Of a stretch of DNA of 64,000 nt, positions 9,350-17,165 are shown in pieces. Position 1 is the stretch's first letter. The number at the start of each line of letters is the position of its first letter. A program made the translations under genes and the position numbers. This stretch comes from Bradyrhizobium sp. WSM471 (GTDB lineage Bacteria > Pseudomonadota > Alphaproteobacteria > Rhizobiales > Xanthobacteraceae): the NCBI RefSeq assembly GCF_000244915.1, contig NZ_CM001442.1:186001-250000 (forward strand), read 5' to 3'. A model generated the notes under the pieces. It was not told the origin of the DNA. It searched no databases and saw only the letters and a program-made list of their open reading frames with translations.

Positions 9350-9796
9350 ATGCAGCGAATCACGATAACCATCGAGGATGATCTCTTGGCGGAGATCGAC
9401 GCGGCGGCGGAAGCGCGCGGCTATCAGAACCGCTCCGAGATCATTCGCGACCTCGCACGTGCCGGCTTGCAGCAGAGCAGCGAGGACACCGCGCAGACCG
9501 GGCCCTGCGTCGCCGGCCTCGTCTATGTCTACGACCATGCCGCCCGCGATCTCTCAAAACGCCTGGTGCAGGAATTCCATGGCCACCACGACCTCGCGCT
9601 GGCGACGCTGCATGTCCATCTCGACGACAACAATTGCATGGAGATGACGGCGCTGCGCGGCGATGCCGGCGAGGTCAGGCATTTCGCTGATCATATCATC
9701 GCCGAACGTGGCGTGCGCTATGGGCGTGTGGTGATGATTCCGACGGGGGACAGCAAGCAGGCGAAGGCGCGCAAGCACGGGCACCGGCATGAGTAG
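9350..9796 (+). CDS. nikR: Nickel-responsive regulator NikR
   Basis: A 148-residue ribbon-helix-helix repressor. The N-terminal beta-strand QRITITIEDDLLAEID and helix GYQNRSEIIRDLAR form the DNA-binding domain. The C-terminal ACT-like domain carries the square-planar Ni(II) ligands His77, His88, His90 and Cys96 (LATLHVHLDDNNCMEM), in the same spacing as E. coli NikR. The C terminus ends in a His-rich tail (KHGHRHE) that may bind metal non-specifically. No nickel transporter or hydrogenase gene is adjacent, so its targets must lie elsewhere. The ATG at 9350 is preferred over an overlapping TTG at 9347; GGAGAGGA just upstream fits as ribosome binding site. Confidence 0.95.
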   Translation: MQRITITIEDDLLAEIDAAAEARGYQNRSEIIRDLARAGLQQSSEDTAQTGPCVAGLVYVYDHAARDLSKRLVQEFHGHHDLALATLHVHLDDNNCMEMTALRGDAGEVRHFADHIIAERGVRYGRVVMIPTGDSKQAKARKHGHRHE

Positions 9797-9821
9797 ATTC
9801 GCCGCATAGACGGTGCGTTCC

Positions 9822-9847
9822 CCTCTCCCCTTGCGGGAGAGGGGAAG
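9822..9847. repeat. GC-rich hairpin repeat (family C)
   Basis: CCCTCTCCCCTTGCGGGAGAGGGG forms a stem-loop in the short gap between nikR and the convergent HMG-CoA lyase gene. It is a candidate shared transcription-end structure, with no clear U tract on either side. Confidence 0.6.
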
Positions 9848-9854
9848 AAAAACC

Positions 9855-10802
9855 TCACGCCGCCTTCGCTGCGCTCCCGCCCGGCAACCCGGCCCGCGCG
9901 ATGCCGCCATACAGCGTTTCGTTCGGCATCTCCTCGCGCAGGATCCTGCGCACCGTGATCAGCTTCTCCAAATCGATGCCGGTCGCGAAGCCCTTGCTCT
10001 CGCACAGGAACGCGAGATCCTCGAACACGACATTGCCGGTCGCACCGGGGGCGAAAGGGCAGCCACCGAGGCCGCCGAGCGAGCCGTCGAGGATCCGCGC
10101 GCCTTCGTCGAGCGCCGCGGCCGCGTTCGCGATGCCCATGCCGCGGGTGTCGTGGAGATGGATGCAAATGGGCTTTGACCCTGCGAGCTTCACCGCGGCG
10201 CGCGTCAGATCCGCCACCTGCTTTGGCCCGGCATAGCCGACGGTGTCGGCGATGCCGACGAAATCGACGCCAGCCTCGAGGCATTTGTCGACCAGCCGCA
10301 GCACTTCTGCAGGGTCAACCGCCCCGGTGATCGAGCAGCCCAGCGCCATCGAGATCGCCGCGTTGACGAGCGGCTTGTGGCTGGTGGCATCGCGCAGTTC
10401 GCACAGGCGTTTCAGATTGGCGATCGCGGATTCGCGCGAGCGGTGCGCATTGGCCTGGCTGTGCTCTTCCGTTGCCGAGACCACCGAGGCGATTTCGCCG
10501 ACGCCGGATTCCAGCGCCTCGTTCACGCCGCGTTCGTTGAGCGCAAGCGCGATGCCATGCGCGCCGGGCAATGAAGCGACCGTCGCGACGACGTCGCGAA
10601 TATCGACGAATTGCGGAAAGGTCTTTGCCGGCAGGAACGAGCCGACCTCGAAATGCCGCACGCCGGCGGCATATTCCTCGCGCACCCAGCGTTGCTTGGC
10701 GTCGGTCGACGGAATTTTCTTCACGAGCTGGAGCCCGTCGCGCAGGCCGACTTCGCGCAGGCTGACGCGCTCCGCGGGGTAAATCTCCTGGATCCGGCTC
10801 AT
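9855..10802 (-). CDS. mvaB: Hydroxymethylglutaryl-CoA lyase
   Basis: A 315-residue TIM-barrel lyase of the HMGL-like family, which cleaves 3-hydroxy-3-methylglutaryl-CoA to acetyl-CoA and acetoacetate. Family features include SLREVGLRDGLQ near residue 15 (metal/substrate Arg-Asp), FVGIADTVGYAGPKQV, the metal-binding HLHDTRGMGIAN, and the flexible loop GGLGGCPFAPGATGNV with the catalytic cysteine. The length matches bacterial HMG-CoA lyases. The start overlaps by 4 nt the stop of the upstream CoA-transferase gene, so the two form one operon. Related lyases act on citramalyl-CoA or methylated homologues, so the exact substrate is less certain than the reaction type. Confidence 0.88.
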   Translation of the reverse strand: MSRIQEIYPAERVSLREVGLRDGLQLVKKIPSTDAKQRWVREEYAAGVRHFEVGSFLPAKTFPQFVDIRDVVATVASLPGAHGIALALNERGVNEALESGVGEIASVVSATEEHSQANAHRSRESAIANLKRLCELRDATSHKPLVNAAISMALGCSITGAVDPAEVLRLVDKCLEAGVDFVGIADTVGYAGPKQVADLTRAAVKLAGSKPICIHLHDTRGMGIANAAAALDEGARILDGSLGGLGGCPFAPGATGNVVFEDLAFLCESKGFATGIDLEKLITVRRILREEMPNETLYGGIARAGLPGGSAAKAA

Positions 10803-11992
10803 GCGCGCCTCCCTGTTGTTTTTGACGTCACGTCTTCATTTTCATTGTCGATCTCGGCGCGAACGGCCGCGGTGTCGGCCCCGAGCGGCGCGACCCTGAG
10901 GCCTTCGCCGATATGGCTGCCGTTCCATTCGATCGGCAGCGCCGGCACCCGGAACGGCTTGCCGTCGGCGGTGACATTGTTGACGAGCCCGCCCGGGCGC
11001 AGCACATGCGGATCGGCGAAGAGATCCTCGGGCCGGTTGATCGGCGAGAAGCAGATGTTGAGCGCATCGAGCCTCTGCGACAGTTTTGCCACGTCCCATT
11101 GCCTGATGATGTCGGCTGCGCGTGGAATGATCCGCCCACGGGCCAGAATGCGATCGGTCGTGGTACGCAAGGCGGGATCATCGAGAAATTCAGTCAGGCC
11201 GAACTCGCGGCAGAAGCTTTGCCAATGGCCTTCGGTGACGACGCCGATGAAGATTCGCTCGCCGCCGGCGGTCTCGAAGATGTCATAGATCGGCCAGGCA
11301 TGCTCGCGCTCCGGCATCGAGCGCGGCTTGTTGCCGGTCATCTCGTATTCGACCATGTGCTGGGCAACCAGGAACAGGCAGTTCTCGAACAGGCCGATGC
11401 GGATATAGGCGCCGTCGCGTTTTCCGCCGCTCTTCTGATAGAGCGCCGCGAGGATTGCGATCACGCCGAACATGCCGCCCATGATGTCGTTGGCGGACGA
11501 GCCGACACGCTGGGGCTTTTCGCTGGTGCCGGTCATGGCAGCAAGGCCCGCCATCATCTGCACGACCTCGTCGAGCGCGGGGCGGTGCTCGTAGGGACCG
11601 GAGAGGAAACCCTTGTGGCCGGCGATGATCAGATTCGGATGCCGGCGGCGCAATTCGTCGGCGCCGAGCCCCTGCTTCGCGAGTTGGCCGTCGCGAAAAT
11701 TCTCCAGGAACACATCGGCCGTCGCCAGCAGCCGGTGCATGATCTCGCGATCCTCAGGCTTCTCGAAATCCAGCACGACGCTGCGCTTGCCGCGGTTGAA
11801 CAACGGGAAGAAGGCCGTGCCCATGCCCCCCAGGCTCCGGGTCTTGTCGCCCGCGGGCGGCTCGACCTTGATCACGTCGGCTCCGAGTTGTGCCAGGATC
11901 ATGCCGCAGGTCGGGCCCATGACCATGTGGGTCATCTCGACGACGCGCACGCCTGCAAGCGGCAATCCGGCCACCGATTCTTCCATCGCCAT
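10799..11992 (-). CDS. Class III CoA-transferase (CaiB/BaiF family)
   Basis: A 397-residue CoA-transferase of family III. The N terminus LAGVRVVEMTHMVMGPTCGMILAQLGADVIKVE is the CoA-binding Rossmann-like signature, and RPALDEVVQMMAGLAAMTG includes the expected catalytic aspartate. It overlaps the downstream HMG-CoA lyase by 4 nt. The pair suggests that the transferase activates a dicarboxylic acid such as 3-hydroxy-3-methylglutarate (using succinyl-CoA), which the lyase then splits. The start at 11992 is chosen because AAGGA lies about 10 nt upstream; 11986 is an equally valid ATG. The acceptor acid is inferred from the neighbour only. Confidence 0.85.
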   Translation of the reverse strand: MAMEESVAGLPLAGVRVVEMTHMVMGPTCGMILAQLGADVIKVEPPAGDKTRSLGGMGTAFFPLFNRGKRSVVLDFEKPEDREIMHRLLATADVFLENFRDGQLAKQGLGADELRRRHPNLIIAGHKGFLSGPYEHRPALDEVVQMMAGLAAMTGTSEKPQRVGSSANDIMGGMFGVIAILAALYQKSGGKRDGAYIRIGLFENCLFLVAQHMVEYEMTGNKPRSMPEREHAWPIYDIFETAGGERIFIGVVTEGHWQSFCREFGLTEFLDDPALRTTTDRILARGRIIPRAADIIRQWDVAKLSQRLDALNICFSPINRPEDLFADPHVLRPGGLVNNVTADGKPFRVPALPIEWNGSHIGEGLRVAPLGADTAAVRAEIDNENEDVTSKTTGRRA

Positions 11993-12184
11993 ATGCGCCT
12001 GTTCCTTTGCCCGGCTGGTTCCGCTTGTTGTCAAGCGGGTTGGTGAAGCAACGGTCTTGCCGAATTCATCGTGGCTTCGTTGATGCGAGCGGTCAATCCG
12101 GCCATGAGCGGTGCCGCCGATCTCCCTTGCCGAAGTGGCCCGGGGTGTCTACCTCTCGCGGGTGATTTCGTGAGAGGAACTCCC

Positions 12185-12925
12185 ATGCTGGATGCCGCCG
12201 TCAAGGCGCTGTCGCAAATGATCTCGCCGCCGATGCGCTCGATCCTGTGGCGGTCGATCGGCGTCGCCCTGGTGCTGATCATCGTGCTGGCGATCGGCTT
12301 GCAGCGGCTCCTGAGCTGGTTTGCGACCTATGGTGAGGCCTGGCTGGAGGGCCTGCTCGGTCCGGGCTGGCACTCATCGCTCGAGGTATTGTCCTGGATC
12401 ATTTCGATCGCCGCGGGACTCGGCGTCGTGTTCGGGGCTGTGTTCCTGATGCCGGCGATCACCTCGCTGGTGGCGAGCCTGTTCGTCGACGACGTCGCCG
12501 ACATTGTCGAGCGCGAGCACTATCCGGCCGAGCGGCCGGGCGTCGCGCTGCCGTTCAGCCAGGCGATCTACGAGGGCGTCAAGACCGCGCTGCTGACGAT
12601 CCTGGTTTATCTGGTCGCGTTGCCGCTGGTGCTTTTCGCCGGCGCCGGTTTCCTGGTCTTCTTCCTCGCCACGGCCTGGCTGCTCGGCCGCGAATATTTC
12701 GAGCTCGCGGCGATACGGTTTCGCTCGCCGGAGGAAGCCAAGGCGATGCGGCGCGACAATGCCGCGACCATCTTCACCGCGGGCCTGTTCATCGCAGCCT
12801 TCGTCTCGATCCCGATCGTGAACCTGGCGACGCCGATCTTCGCCATGGCCTTTATGGTCCACATGCACAAGCGGCTCTCAGGCCCGCGACCCGAGCTGAT
12901 CGAGCCGGCGCGGCAGATGCGGTGA
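12185..12925 (+). CDS. EI24-domain (CysZ-like) membrane protein
   Basis: A 246-residue protein with about five hydrophobic segments. The layout corresponds to the EI24/CysZ family: a first membrane helix near 20-45 (SIGVALVLIIVLAIGLQRLL), a long internal pair, the segment LASLFVDDVADIVEREHYP followed by a conserved-looking loop, and a final pair near 145-220. CysZ in enterobacteria is a sulfate transporter, but the alphaproteobacterial members are uncharacterised and a transport function is only possible. The start follows GAGAGGAA by about 9 nt; the open frame extends further upstream but lacks a better start. Confidence 0.75.
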   Translation: MLDAAVKALSQMISPPMRSILWRSIGVALVLIIVLAIGLQRLLSWFATYGEAWLEGLLGPGWHSSLEVLSWIISIAAGLGVVFGAVFLMPAITSLVASLFVDDVADIVEREHYPAERPGVALPFSQAIYEGVKTALLTILVYLVALPLVLFAGAGFLVFFLATAWLLGREYFELAAIRFRSPEEAKAMRRDNAATIFTAGLFIAAFVSIPIVNLATPIFAMAFMVHMHKRLSGPRPELIEPARQMR

Positions 12926-12931
12926 CGGTGT

Positions 12932-14560
12932 CTACCTCACCGACACCCCGCATCTGCGCAACAGCATCCTGGCGAAGCCGAACGGCGCCGGCGTGAACGG
13001 GCCGGGCGGGGCACGGGTGACCAGGGCGACGACGCCGAGCGCGGCCATTGCGACCCAGAAGCACAGCCAGAAGCCGTCGATATAGGCGAGCACATTGGCC
13101 TCGCGCTGGACCAAGCCCGCGAGCGTACCGACCGCGCGGGCCTGGGCCGAGCCCGCACCATGGGCCGCAAAATGGTCGGCGAGCTGTTTCAGCATGCGGA
13201 CCACGTCGACGTCACCGACGCCGAGATTCTGGCCGAGATAGAAGGAATGGATCTGCTCGCGGACGCGCAGCCACGTTCCCATCAACGCCACGCCGATCTC
13301 GGCACCACCGAGCCGCATGATCTGGATATAGGCGGCAAACGAGGTGGCACGGCTCGGATCGGAATTGGACAGCAGCGTGATGATCAGCGGCAGCAAGGTC
13401 AGCGACTGCCCGATCGCCTGGAGCAGCACGATGCCGGCGAAATCCTCGCGCGCCCAATCATGGCTGAGCTGCGTGCCCCAGAGATTGGCGGCGGCGAAGC
13501 AGGAAAATCCCACGACCACCACCGTCCGCGTATCGAAATGCCGCAGCAGCCAGATCGAGAGCGGCACCAGCACGAACATCGGCAACGCGCCGTAGATGAG
13601 CAGCAGGAGGCCACTCTGCTCCGGCCTGAGCAGGGCGATGGAGGCGAGGAAATTCGGCACCAGCGACGCGTTGGACAGGCTGGTCAGCGTGTAGAGCAGG
13701 ATCAAGACCAGCCCCAAGCCGATATTGCGCGAGAACAGCACGTTGATATGTGCCCATGGCTGCCGCACCAGGGCCTCGTTGACGAGGAAGCCCGCGACCA
13801 GCACCGCGCCGGCAATGATCAACGCCATCACCGTCCCCGACCCCAGCCAGTCCAGCCGGTTGCCCTGGTCGAGCCCGGCATAGATCATCGAGACGCCGGC
13901 GCCGAGCAGCAGCATGCCGCCCCAATCGGCGTCGCGGAGCAAAGCGCGATTCACCGGCTCGTTCGGCGTGCCCCAATAGACCATCAGGCCCATCAGGGGC
14001 GCGACGACGACGCTCTGCCAGTACAGCCATCGCCAGCCGAGATGGTCGACATACAAGCCGACCAGCGAGCTCGAGGTATCCAGCGCGAAGCCGACGCGGA
14101 TCGAATAGATCGAGATCGCCGGAAGCCACCAGCGGATCGGCAGATTGCGGAACACGATCATCAGCGTCGCCGGCACGAAGGTGCCGAGCAAGAGGCCATG
14201 TACGACGCTGAGCGCAAGCAATGTCGGATAGTCGTGCACGAACGGGATGATCAGCGAGACCGCGGCATAGACGAGGCTAGGGATGCCGAGAACGCGGCGC
14301 AGGCCGAATACGGTGGCAAGCCAGGCCACCGCGGGTGCGATGAAGATCTGCGAGCCGATGCCCGCAGTGGAGAGCCAGGCGCCCTCGTCGAACGAGAGCG
14401 AGAACGCGCCGCGCAGGTCCGGCAGGCCAATCGTGGTCAGCCGGCTGTCGAAATTGGCGAGGAACGAGCCGAGCAGCACCGCTGCCACCGCAAACAGCGG
14501 CTGCGGCGCGACGCCGCCGCGCGAGAGCGGCCCGCGACTGGAATCGTCATTTTCCGCCAT
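12932..14560 (-). CDS. MFS transporter, DHA2 (EmrB-like) drug efflux family
   Basis: A 542-residue protein with about 14 membrane segments, as expected for drug:H+ antiporter family 2. After a short hydrophilic N terminus (MAENDDSSRG) comes the first helix, then NFDSRLTTIGLPDLRGAFSLS, the usual conserved region between TM1 and TM2. The start overlaps the 3' end of the upstream HlyD-family gene by 14 nt, so the two are translated from one message. Together they resemble an EmrAB inner-membrane pump plus adaptor; the outer-membrane TolC partner is not adjacent. The substrates are unknown. The frame continues open upstream through the neighbour, which is ignored. Confidence 0.87.
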   Translation of the reverse strand: MAENDDSSRGPLSRGGVAPQPLFAVAAVLLGSFLANFDSRLTTIGLPDLRGAFSLSFDEGAWLSTAGIGSQIFIAPAVAWLATVFGLRRVLGIPSLVYAAVSLIIPFVHDYPTLLALSVVHGLLLGTFVPATLMIVFRNLPIRWWLPAISIYSIRVGFALDTSSSLVGLYVDHLGWRWLYWQSVVVAPLMGLMVYWGTPNEPVNRALLRDADWGGMLLLGAGVSMIYAGLDQGNRLDWLGSGTVMALIIAGAVLVAGFLVNEALVRQPWAHINVLFSRNIGLGLVLILLYTLTSLSNASLVPNFLASIALLRPEQSGLLLLIYGALPMFVLVPLSIWLLRHFDTRTVVVVGFSCFAAANLWGTQLSHDWAREDFAGIVLLQAIGQSLTLLPLIITLLSNSDPSRATSFAAYIQIMRLGGAEIGVALMGTWLRVREQIHSFYLGQNLGVGDVDVVRMLKQLADHFAAHGAGSAQARAVGTLAGLVQREANVLAYIDGFWLCFWVAMAALGVVALVTRAPPGPFTPAPFGFARMLLRRCGVSVR

Positions 14561-15683
14561 TGCCGGCCTTGGTGTCGATGCTGGTGACGACCGACATCCC
14601 CGGCACCAGCCGCGCCAGCAGCGGCTGGTTGTCGTCGAACTGGATGCGCACGGGAATGCGCTGCACGACTTTGGTGAAGTTACCGGTTGCGTTGTCCGGC
14701 GGCAGCAGCGCGACCTGCGCGCCGGTCGCGGGCGCAATGCGCTCGACCCGCCCGCGCAGCTTCTCACGCGGGAAACTGTCGACGGTGATCTCGACCGGCT
14801 GGCCCGGTGCGACGTGCGTAAGCTGGGTCTCCTTGTAGTTCGCGATCACATAGACCTTCGGCAACGGCACGACGTTGATGAGGTTGGTGCCGATGTTGAC
14901 GTAGTCGCCGGGCTGGACCTGCCGCTCGCCGACGACGCCGTCGAACGGCGCCGATATCTTGGTGTAGCCGAGCTTGAGCTTCGCACTCGCCAGTGTCGCC
15001 TTGGTCGCTTCGAGATCGGCGGCGCGCTGCTTCCTGGTGCCTTGCAGCACCTCGAGTTGGTGCTGCTGGGCCGCGATCACGGCGCGGCTCGCGCGCACAT
15101 CGGCCTGCGCCTTGGCATAGCCTGCGACCGCCTGTTCGAAGCGCTGCCGCGTGCCGGATTCGGTCTGCGACAGCGATTGCTGGCGCTCCTGCTCCTGCCG
15201 CGCCTCGACCTCCACGGCTTCGGCCGAGAGCCGCGCGGCTTGCGCCTGCGCGATCGTCGCATATTGCAGCTCGATCTGATTGGCCAGATTGTCGAGCACG
15301 GCTTGTGCGGCGGCGACCGCCGCTTCGGACTGCGCGACTTGCGCCTGATAGTCGGCAGGGTCGATCTGGATCAGGAGATCGCCGGCCTTGACGCGCTGGA
15401 AATCGGTGACCCCGACGGTCAGCACTTCGCCGGAGACGCGACTGGCAAGCCGGGTCAGCTCGGCGCGCACGTAGGCGTCGTTGGTGATCTGGACCGCCGA
15501 ATTGCCGACCCATTCGTCGAAGCGCTGCGTTGCCAGCGCGACGAAGCCGAGAGCGACGATCACCGCGAACAGCGGAATCGCGAGCCGGCTCCACAGCGAG
15601 CTGGCCGGTGGTTGCGAGGGCTTGGGTTGCGGAGCAGGCGCTGCGGTGGGAGACGATGACGGAACTTGCTCTTGTGAACTCAC
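14547..15683 (-). CDS. HlyD/EmrA-family membrane fusion protein
   Basis: A 378-residue periplasmic adaptor. A Pro-rich cytoplasmic N terminus (SPTAAPAPQPKPSQPP) precedes one membrane helix (about 35-55, LAIPLFAVIVALGFVALA). It is followed by a biotinyl-lipoyl-like half (TLGVTDFQRVKAGDLLIQID-type strand around 90-110), a long alpha-helical hairpin rich in Ala, Gln and Glu (about 115-220), and the second lipoyl half and beta-barrel (ISAPFDGVVGERQVQPGDYV). The adaptor would bridge the MFS pump to an outer-membrane channel. It is the first gene of the two-gene operon with the DHA2 transporter. Confidence 0.88.
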   Translation of the reverse strand: MSSQEQVPSSSPTAAPAPQPKPSQPPASSLWSRLAIPLFAVIVALGFVALATQRFDEWVGNSAVQITNDAYVRAELTRLASRVSGEVLTVGVTDFQRVKAGDLLIQIDPADYQAQVAQSEAAVAAAQAVLDNLANQIELQYATIAQAQAARLSAEAVEVEARQEQERQQSLSQTESGTRQRFEQAVAGYAKAQADVRASRAVIAAQQHQLEVLQGTRKQRAADLEATKATLASAKLKLGYTKISAPFDGVVGERQVQPGDYVNIGTNLINVVPLPKVYVIANYKETQLTHVAPGQPVEITVDSFPREKLRGRVERIAPATGAQVALLPPDNATGNFTKVVQRIPVRIQFDDNQPLLARLVPGMSVVTSIDTKAGNGGK

Positions 15684-15715
15684 GACATCACTCCAAAGCG
15701 CGCTCTCTCATCCTC

Positions 15716-15790
15716 GTCATTCCGGGGCGATGCGCCGCATCGAACCCGGAATCTCGAGATTCCGGGTCCTACGGACCGTCCCGGAATGAC
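15716..15790. repeat. Intergenic element with nested palindromes (family E)
   Basis: The outer arms GTCATTCCGGG (15716-15726) and CCCGGAATGAC (15780-15790) are exact complements. Inside lies a perfect 22-bp palindrome at 15745-15766 centred on CTCGAG with arms CCCGGAATCTC. It fills the gap between nth and the HlyD-type gene, both leftward. No second copy is seen in this window. Confidence 0.8.
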
Positions 15791-15801
15791 GGACATTGCC
15801 A

Positions 15802-16554
15802 TCAGACCGTCTTTTCCGGCCACCGGCAGAGATCGTTGATCAGGCAAACCTCGCAGCGCGGCTTGCGCGCGAGGCAAGTATAGCGGCCGTGCAGGATCAG
15901 CCAATGATGGGCATGCAGCATGAACTCGGCCGAGATCACCTTTTCGAGACCGAGCTCGACCTCCAGCGGCGTCTTGCCGGGCGCGAGGCCGGTCCGGTTG
16001 CCGACGCGGAAGACGTGCGTGTCGACCGCCATGGTGTGCTCGCCGAAGGCCATGTTGAGCACGACGTTAGCGGTCTTGCGACCGGCGCCGGGCAGCGACT
16101 CGATCCCGGCGCGCGTGCGCGGCACCTCGCCGCCGAACTCGCTGAGCACCTTCGCGGACAACGCAATGACGTTCCTGGCCTTGGTGCGGTAGAGGCCGAT
16201 CGTCTTGATGTACTCGCGCAGGCGTTCCTCGCCGAGGTCGAGCATCTTCTGCGGTGTGTCGGCGATCTCAAACAGCGCGCGCGTTGCCTTGTTGACGCCG
16301 GCGTCGGTCGCCTGCGCCGACAGCACCACCGCAACCAGCAGCGTGAACGGATTGACGTGCTCGAGCTCGCCTTTCGGTTCCGGATTGGCCTTGCGGAAAC
16401 GGCTGAAGGCCTCGCGGACTTCGGGCGGCGTCCAGGGCTTCATGGCCTTAAGCGATTTCTTCGCGGGCCCCTTCGGTTTGGCCGCAGCCGGCCTTGCCTT
16501 TTTCTTCGGCACCGACGTCTTGCGCGGGGCCGGCTTGCGGGTGATTTTCGCCAT
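15802..16554 (-). CDS. nth: Endonuclease III (DNA glycosylase/AP lyase)
   Basis: A 250-residue base-excision-repair glycosylase that removes oxidised pyrimidines and nicks the abasic site. The helix-hairpin-helix motif LPGAGRKTANVVLN carries the catalytic lysine, and the downstream VDTHVFRVGNRTGL carries the catalytic aspartate. The C terminus has the [4Fe-4S] ligands in the order C-x6-C-x2-C-x5-C (CLARKPRCEVCLINDLC). Compared with E. coli Nth it has an extra basic, Lys/Pro/Ala-rich N-terminal tail of about 40 residues, which could bind DNA. It is divergent from the DUF2244 gene, with starts only 22 bp apart. Confidence 0.95.
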   Translation of the reverse strand: MAKITRKPAPRKTSVPKKKARPAAAKPKGPAKKSLKAMKPWTPPEVREAFSRFRKANPEPKGELEHVNPFTLLVAVVLSAQATDAGVNKATRALFEIADTPQKMLDLGEERLREYIKTIGLYRTKARNVIALSAKVLSEFGGEVPRTRAGIESLPGAGRKTANVVLNMAFGEHTMAVDTHVFRVGNRTGLAPGKTPLEVELGLEKVISAEFMLHAHHWLILHGRYTCLARKPRCEVCLINDLCRWPEKTV

Positions 16555-16576
16555 GATCGGGATATACTGAGGGACG

Positions 16577-17110
16577 ATGAGCACAGGCAACGAAATTGAG
16601 CGCGAACGATCTGGAAGCGAGGCCGAGCCTCAGATCTTTTCCGCGCGCCTGACGCCGCACCGCTCGCTGAACCGCACCGGCTTCCTCGCCGTGATGCTGT
16701 TCCTGAGCGCCGTCAGCTTCGTCACCGGCCTCGTCTTCCTGATGATGGGCGCGTGGCCGGTGTTCGGCTTCTTCGGCCTCGATGTGCTGGTGATCTGGTG
16801 GGCCTTCAAAGCCAATTTCCGCGCGGCGCGGGCCAGCGAGGAGATCGTGGTCACGCCATCTGAATTGCGCGTGCGGCGCGTCAGCCAGCACGGCCAAATC
16901 GTCGAATGGACCTTCAATCCGCTCTGGGTCCGGCTCGACATGGAAATCGACGAGGATTTTGGCATCGAGCACCTCTATCTGATCTCGCGAGGTCACCAGA
17001 TCCAGATCGCCCGCTTTCTGGGACCGGACGAAAAATCCAGTTTCTACAAAGGCTTGGTTGAGGCATTGAATGCCGCCAGGCGCGGTCCGACCTACAATCC
17101 GGTCACCTGA
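16577..17110 (+). CDS. DUF2244 family membrane protein
   Basis: A 177-residue protein with two adjacent hydrophobic helices near residues 40-80 (GFLAVMLFLSAVSFVTGLVF, then WPVFGFFGLDVLVIWW). A cytoplasmic domain follows containing EEIVVTPSELRVRRVSQHG and WTFNPLWVRLDME, the conserved core of DUF2244. The family is widespread in alphaproteobacteria and has no known function. It shares a 22-bp divergent gap with nth. The codon usage is the same as the neighbours. Confidence 0.85.
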   Translation: MSTGNEIERERSGSEAEPQIFSARLTPHRSLNRTGFLAVMLFLSAVSFVTGLVFLMMGAWPVFGFFGLDVLVIWWAFKANFRAARASEEIVVTPSELRVRRVSQHGQIVEWTFNPLWVRLDMEIDEDFGIEHLYLISRGHQIQIARFLGPDEKSSFYKGLVEALNAARRGPTYNPVT

Positions 17111-17165
17111 TTGCGGATCGGAAATCGGGTGGTTTCGCACCCTGCCCTCTCCTACATTTGTGGTC

